Shown piece after piece: positions 60,737 to 64,000 of a stretch of 64,000 bases of DNA. Source of the stretch: Prochlorococcus marinus CUG1415 (lineage in GTDB: Bacteria > Cyanobacteriota > Cyanobacteriia > PCC-6307 > Cyanobiaceae). The position numbers and the translations under genes are program-made. The DNA lies in assembly GCF_017696015.1 (NCBI RefSeq), contig NZ_JAAORL010000002.1, positions 62,001-126,000 of the forward strand, in the 5' to 3' direction. The first letter of the stretch is position 1; each line of letters opens with the position of its first letter. The notes beneath the pieces were generated by a model. The model worked only from the letters and a program-made list of their open reading frames with translations. It had not been told where the DNA came from and made no database searches.

Positions 60737-61759
60737 TTAATCCCATCCTGCATCTTTCATCATTCTTATTGCAACAGAGTTATATTCACCAAGGTCTTCT
60801 ACAGTAACCATATCAGGAGTAAATTCTCCAAAGTCTTTAACAATGGGATTTTGATTAACCTCTTTCAAGGGATGTTCAAAAGTTGGAGCAGCTAAACCTT
60901 TACTTCCTTCAGGAGAGGCCAAGAATTCAAGCAAAGCAATAGCTTCATATTTATTTTTTGCATATTTTGCAACACCGCCAGCACTTATATTTACATGTGC
61001 AGGATTAGGAGTAAGGACTGTTGTTTTTTTTGCATATAAAGCATCTCTTCTTCCATTAACACCTGCTAACATTCTTGCAACATAATAATGATTAACAATT
61101 CCTACTCCACATTTTCTCTTGGAAACTGCTCTAATTATTGCAATATCTCCTGGGAAGAATGGTTGGGAAACGTTCGAAATCATTCCGCTTAACCAATCTT
61201 TAGTTTTTGATTCACCTTTGTTAATTATTTGATTAGCAACTAAAGATTGATTATATGGACTTTTTCTATTTCTCAAACATACTTTTCCTTTTAGAGAAGG
61301 ATCAGCTAAATCAGCGTAATCATTAATCTTGCTTACATCTACTACTTTTGGATTAGCAACCATAACTCTTACTCTTCTGGTTAATGCATACCATTCCTTT
61401 TTTGGATCTTTCAATCCAACAGGAACATCATTTTCTAAATTAGAAGATCCTATTGGTTGAAGTAATCCAGCCTTGGCTGCATTAGTAATTCTTGCGGCAT
61501 CTACTAGCAATATTAAATCTGCTTGAGAATTCTTACCTTCTCGTTTTAATCTTTCAATTAAAGATATACCTGCCGCTTCTATAAGCCTAACTTTAATTCC
61601 AGTTTCTTCTGCAAATTTTTTATAAACACTTCTATCTGTGTTGTAATGTCTACCCGAATAAACTTTGACTTCTTTTTCTGTTGAATTAACTGGAATATTT
61701 ATATTCATTAAAAATGTACATGTTAGTGCTGTGTAAAAAAATTTTCTGAGTTTTTGCAC
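60737..61759 (-). CDS. futA: Periplasmic Fe(III)-binding protein, FutA/IdiA type
   Basis: A signal peptide (residues about 1-26) leads into a class-II binding-protein fold: VKVYSGRHYNTDRSVYKKF, ADLILLVDAARITNAAKAGLLQP, RVRVMVANPKVVDV, GKVCLRNRKSPYNQSLVA and the paired tyrosines in GIVNHYYVARM, which with the early Tyr ligate iron. Length 340 is normal. It feeds the Fut ABC transporter encoded elsewhere, and IdiA-like forms also protect photosystem II. The PiuC-type gene is divergent, suggesting joint iron control. Confidence 0.93.
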   Translation of the reverse strand: MQKLRKFFYTALTCTFLMNINIPVNSTEKEVKVYSGRHYNTDRSVYKKFAEETGIKVRLIEAAGISLIERLKREGKNSQADLILLVDAARITNAAKAGLLQPIGSSNLENDVPVGLKDPKKEWYALTRRVRVMVANPKVVDVSKINDYADLADPSLKGKVCLRNRKSPYNQSLVANQIINKGESKTKDWLSGMISNVSQPFFPGDIAIIRAVSKRKCGVGIVNHYYVARMLAGVNGRRDALYAKKTTVLTPNPAHVNISAGGVAKYAKNKYEAIALLEFLASPEGSKGLAAPTFEHPLKEVNQNPIVKDFGEFTPDMVTVEDLGEYNSVAIRMMKDAGWD

Positions 61760-61861
61760 TTTTTCAAATTAGTATCTATGGTTACTTTATCTCTAACTAC
61801 CCAACAGGGGCTCTAAAAGACATTTTCTATACTTAACTTTGTATCATTTTTTATATAAGCA

Positions 61862-62527
61862 ATGAATTATTTAACTCATCAATTACTAAATCCTAAAGAA
61901 ATAAATCTTTTAAAGAAGAATTTATTTTTAAAAGATTTACCATGGGAAGATGGCAAAAAAACTGCTGGTAATCACGCCGCAAAAGTTAAAGATAATCTTC
62001 AACTCGATAGAAGTTCTAATATTTCAAAAAAATATACTGAATTAATTGAAAAAAAAATACTTAATGATGTTTTAATAAAGAGTTTTACCGTACCTAAAAG
62101 AATTCACGGAACAATGTTCACTAAATCATTACAAGGAATGAAATATGGCAGACATATAGATAATGCTTTTATGTCTACTGGCAGGGCTGATTTATCATTC
62201 ACTATATTTCTCAATGAGAAAGATAAATATGCAGGTGGTGAATTATTAATTGAAGGCCTTAATTCAGAAAATAAATTCAAACTTGATTCAGGAGGTATCG
62301 TTATATATCCCAGTACTTATTTACACTCAGTACAAGAAGTAATTAGTGGTGAAAGAATAGTTGTTATTGGATGGATAGAAAGTTATGTAAAAAGTATCGA
62401 GGAAAGAGAATATTTATTTGACCTAGATGCTGGAGCAAGAACTTTACTTGCTAGGCATGGCAGATCTGATGAACTAGACCTTATCTTTAAATCCTATTCA
62501 AACTTGCTTCGTACATTAGGAGATTGA
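61862..62527 (+). CDS. piuC: PiuC-type Fe(II)/2-oxoglutarate dioxygenase (PKHD-type hydroxylase)
   Basis: A 221-residue enzyme with the iron ligands His98 and Asp100 in GRHIDNAF and His155 in YLHSVQEV, and the 2-oxoglutarate-binding Arg165 in SGERIVVIGWIES. RADLSFTIFLNEKDKYAGGEL is typical of the PiuC family, which is found with iron-uptake genes. The substrate is not known; proposed roles involve siderophore or iron uptake. No convincing Fur box is visible in the 100-bp divergent promoter region. Confidence 0.9.
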   Translation: MNYLTHQLLNPKEINLLKKNLFLKDLPWEDGKKTAGNHAAKVKDNLQLDRSSNISKKYTELIEKKILNDVLIKSFTVPKRIHGTMFTKSLQGMKYGRHIDNAFMSTGRADLSFTIFLNEKDKYAGGELLIEGLNSENKFKLDSGGIVIYPSTYLHSVQEVISGERIVVIGWIESYVKSIEEREYLFDLDAGARTLLARHGRSDELDLIFKSYSNLLRTLGD

Positions 62528-62597
62528 TAAGAAACATTTTATACATTAAATAGAAAATAAAAATTAAATTGATTAAGATTAAAAAAAAAGTTATCTA

Positions 62598-62837
62598 ATG
62601 CCTAAAAAAAGTTCTATATCAATTTTCTTAGCTGCAACAAGTGCACTAACTATTGCAACAACTGAAACAAATACTATAAATGCAGGGGAAAATGATCTAG
62701 GAGGCTTAAAGGAATGGAATACTGATATGCATGTAGATGCTGATTTTGTACTAGATGCAGAAGCTCAAAGAATTGCTGATGAAGCAGCAAAATCTAGTAT
62801 GTGTATTCCTATTGGGGAAGGAGAGAATTGTTGGTAA
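62598..62837 (+). CDS. Small secreted acidic protein (79 aa)
   Basis: An N-terminal signal-like segment (KKSSISIFLAATSALTIATT, cleavage near NAG-EN) is followed by a mature acidic peptide of about 50 residues (DLGGLKEWNTDMHVDADFVL) ending in two cysteines (SMCIPIGEGENCW), which may form a disulfide. It is followed by a strong bidirectional terminator. Function unknown; context suggests iron stress. Confidence 0.6.
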   Translation: MPKKSSISIFLAATSALTIATTETNTINAGENDLGGLKEWNTDMHVDADFVLDAEAQRIADEAAKSSMCIPIGEGENCW

Positions 62838-62855
62838 ACAAAAAATTTAATAAAA

Positions 62856-62883
62856 AAAAAACCGCTAAATAAGCGGTTTTTTT
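62856..62883. terminator. Bidirectional rho-independent terminator
   Basis: AAAACCGCT and AGCGGTTTT pair around a short loop, with A and T runs on the two sides. It serves both the small secreted protein gene and the converging porin gene. Confidence 0.88.
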
Positions 62884-62907
62884 AGTAAAACATCTGAAAG
62901 ATATTTT

Positions 62908-64000
62908 TTAGAACTTAAAGGTTGTTTCAAGAACAGCACCACTTATATCACGGCCAGCTGTTCCGTTTCTATCTGTACCACCAAATATTGCTGGTGTAAC
63001 AGAAACAGAATCGTTAACCTTGTATGAATAATAAGCTTCCCAAGCAAATGGCTCTACATTTTCATTTTCAACAGTTTGAGGTTGACCAAAAGCAACACCA
63101 ATTCTATCGTCAGCATTAATCATATCTTTCCAGGTAAGACCTGCAAACCATGCATCTGTAGAGTCTGCTCCTGCTGGAGCATTATCAATCTTAGAAGTGT
63201 CATAACCCAATGTAATTTCAGGTGTAGCTGTACCACTTTCCTCAGGTCTCCACCAAGCCCTTAGACCAACGTTTGTACTGTTTAGGTTAGTACCGTTGCC
63301 AGCAGGTGTAGATCCAGCATGTCCTCTAGATGTAATACCATTAGCTGTTGAGAAATAATCATCATACCAACCATTGTATTTCATGTTAACGATTGCTGAA
63401 ACAGCATATTGAGGTTGTGTAAAACCAACTTGAGTTGCCCAGCTAGTTCTTGATTCATTAGTTAATAAACCCCTAGTACTTTCGTTTTGCTTGGAAACAA
63501 TGTTTGAGCTAACTGCAAATCCATTATCTGCGTTATATGCCCAACCTGCACCACTATCAGTACTAGCTCCATATGCAGCAGCGTTACCACCAAGGGTAAA
63601 TTGCTTTGTTACGGGCTTATAAATTGATGGAGTTGTTCCATGCATGTAGTAGTTTTCAATTTTTGGACCTACCCAAACAGTATTATTATCTCCAACGGGG
63701 AATGAGTACCAAATCTTGTCAACTTCTAAGGCGTCGTTGTTGCCATTAGCTGATGAAAGGTAAGTACCATAAGTCTTACTATCCATGAATTGAGAAGCAT
63801 TACCTGTCTTAAGACGGACGTATAAGTTATCGTCACCAGTAAAACTTGTATTTAAGTTAACTTGATAAGTGTAAGCAGCTTGTAAACTTTCAGATAATCC
63901 ACCTTCAGCTTGCTCAACTGCACCTATTTGGAAAACAGCCTTACCATCCATTGTGGTTGTATCGGAGAAGCCACCTGCTTCATATTCATTTTGTCTAACC
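62908..64000 (-). CDS. Cyanobacterial outer membrane porin (5' end beyond the window)
   Basis: The frame stays open past the first ATG at 63951 to the window edge (VRQNEYEAGGFSDTTTMDGK), so the N-terminus, probably with a signal peptide and SLH domain, is missing. The visible part is a beta-barrel of alternating polar and hydrophobic strands, rich in Gly, Asn and aromatic residues, ending ETTFKF with a terminal Phe typical of Bam substrates. The pattern fits the cyanobacterial Som/iron-uptake porin family. Its place next to futA and piuC fits a role in iron passage. Confidence 0.88.
   Translation of the reverse strand, partial: VRQNEYEAGGFSDTTTMDGKAVFQIGAVEQAEGGLSESLQAAYTYQVNLNTSFTGDDNLYVRLKTGNASQFMDSKTYGTYLSSANGNNDALEVDKIWYSFPVGDNNTVWVGPKIENYYMHGTTPSIYKPVTKQFTLGGNAAAYGASTDSGAGWAYNADNGFAVSSNIVSKQNESTRGLLTNESRTSWATQVGFTQPQYAVSAIVNMKYNGWYDDYFSTANGITSRGHAGSTPAGNGTNLNSTNVGLRAWWRPEESGTATPEITLGYDTSKIDNAPAGADSTDAWFAGLTWKDMINADDRIGVAFGQPQTVENENVEPFAWEAYYSYKVNDSVSVTPAIFGGTDRNGTAGRDISGAVLETTFKF

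Overview
The window looks like a chromosome segment of a high-light-adapted Prochlorococcus. The DNA is very AT-rich and gene-dense. It carries cyanobacterial photosystem genes (psbD/psbC, ycf4, ycf39, petM), a split pntA, the NADPH thioredoxin reductase-thioredoxin fusion, several high-light-inducible (hli) genes and many very small conserved proteins. These assignments come from protein motifs read directly; no database search was run, so the exact strain is not known.

Layout. 1-9.4 kb: the 3' end of selO, a secreted cupin, a class-I glutamine amidotransferase, a three-gene hli operon plus a separate hli gene, a SYLF-domain protein, many small unknown genes and one type IV pilin-like gene. 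9.5-27.6 kb: a type I secretion locus. TolC, a HlyB-type exporter with an N-terminal cyclic-nucleotide-binding-like domain, and HlyD are encoded head to tail on the minus strand, followed by a giant substrate of about 3,200 residues. A parvulin-like prolyl isomerase is divergent from tolC, and a TPR lipoprotein follows it. The giant protein has 42 FG-GAP/VCBS repeats in six blocks of exactly seven, which suggests six seven-bladed beta-propellers. They alternate with Calx-beta domains, three of which are split by a propeller. 27.6-32 kb: a glycine-rich small secreted protein, an SGNH-like hydrolase, a NodU/CmcH-type carbamoyltransferase and a ferritin-like protein.

32-57 kb is ordinary core genome: ychF, a MacA-like adaptor, polA, cysS, dxr, a thioredoxin-like ferredoxin, the pntA1-pntA2-pntB transhydrogenase operon, the NTRC fusion, infA, ycf39, petM, ilvH, a cyclophilin, ycf4, the overlapping psbD-psbC pair, maf and cobQ with a ferredoxin.

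57-60.7 kb looks like a small genomic island next to a tRNA-Ser(CGA) gene. It has a rhomboid protease, small unknown genes, a decayed gene (frameshift plus amber stop), a DUF805 membrane protein and short copies of the tRNA 3' end. The best copy is flanked by arrays of the hexamer TGAACA at exact 10-bp steps, the arrangement expected of a tyrosine-recombinase attachment site with arm-type sites. 60.7-64 kb is an iron-related group: a FutA/IdiA-type binding protein, a PiuC-type dioxygenase, a small secreted protein, and the 3' part of a porin that runs off the window.

The most notable items are the nested propeller/Calx-beta secreted giant with its own exporter, the candidate attachment site beside tRNA-Ser, and two genes whose best-supported starts are ATT and ATA codons, each 7 nt from a strong Shine-Dalgarno sequence.
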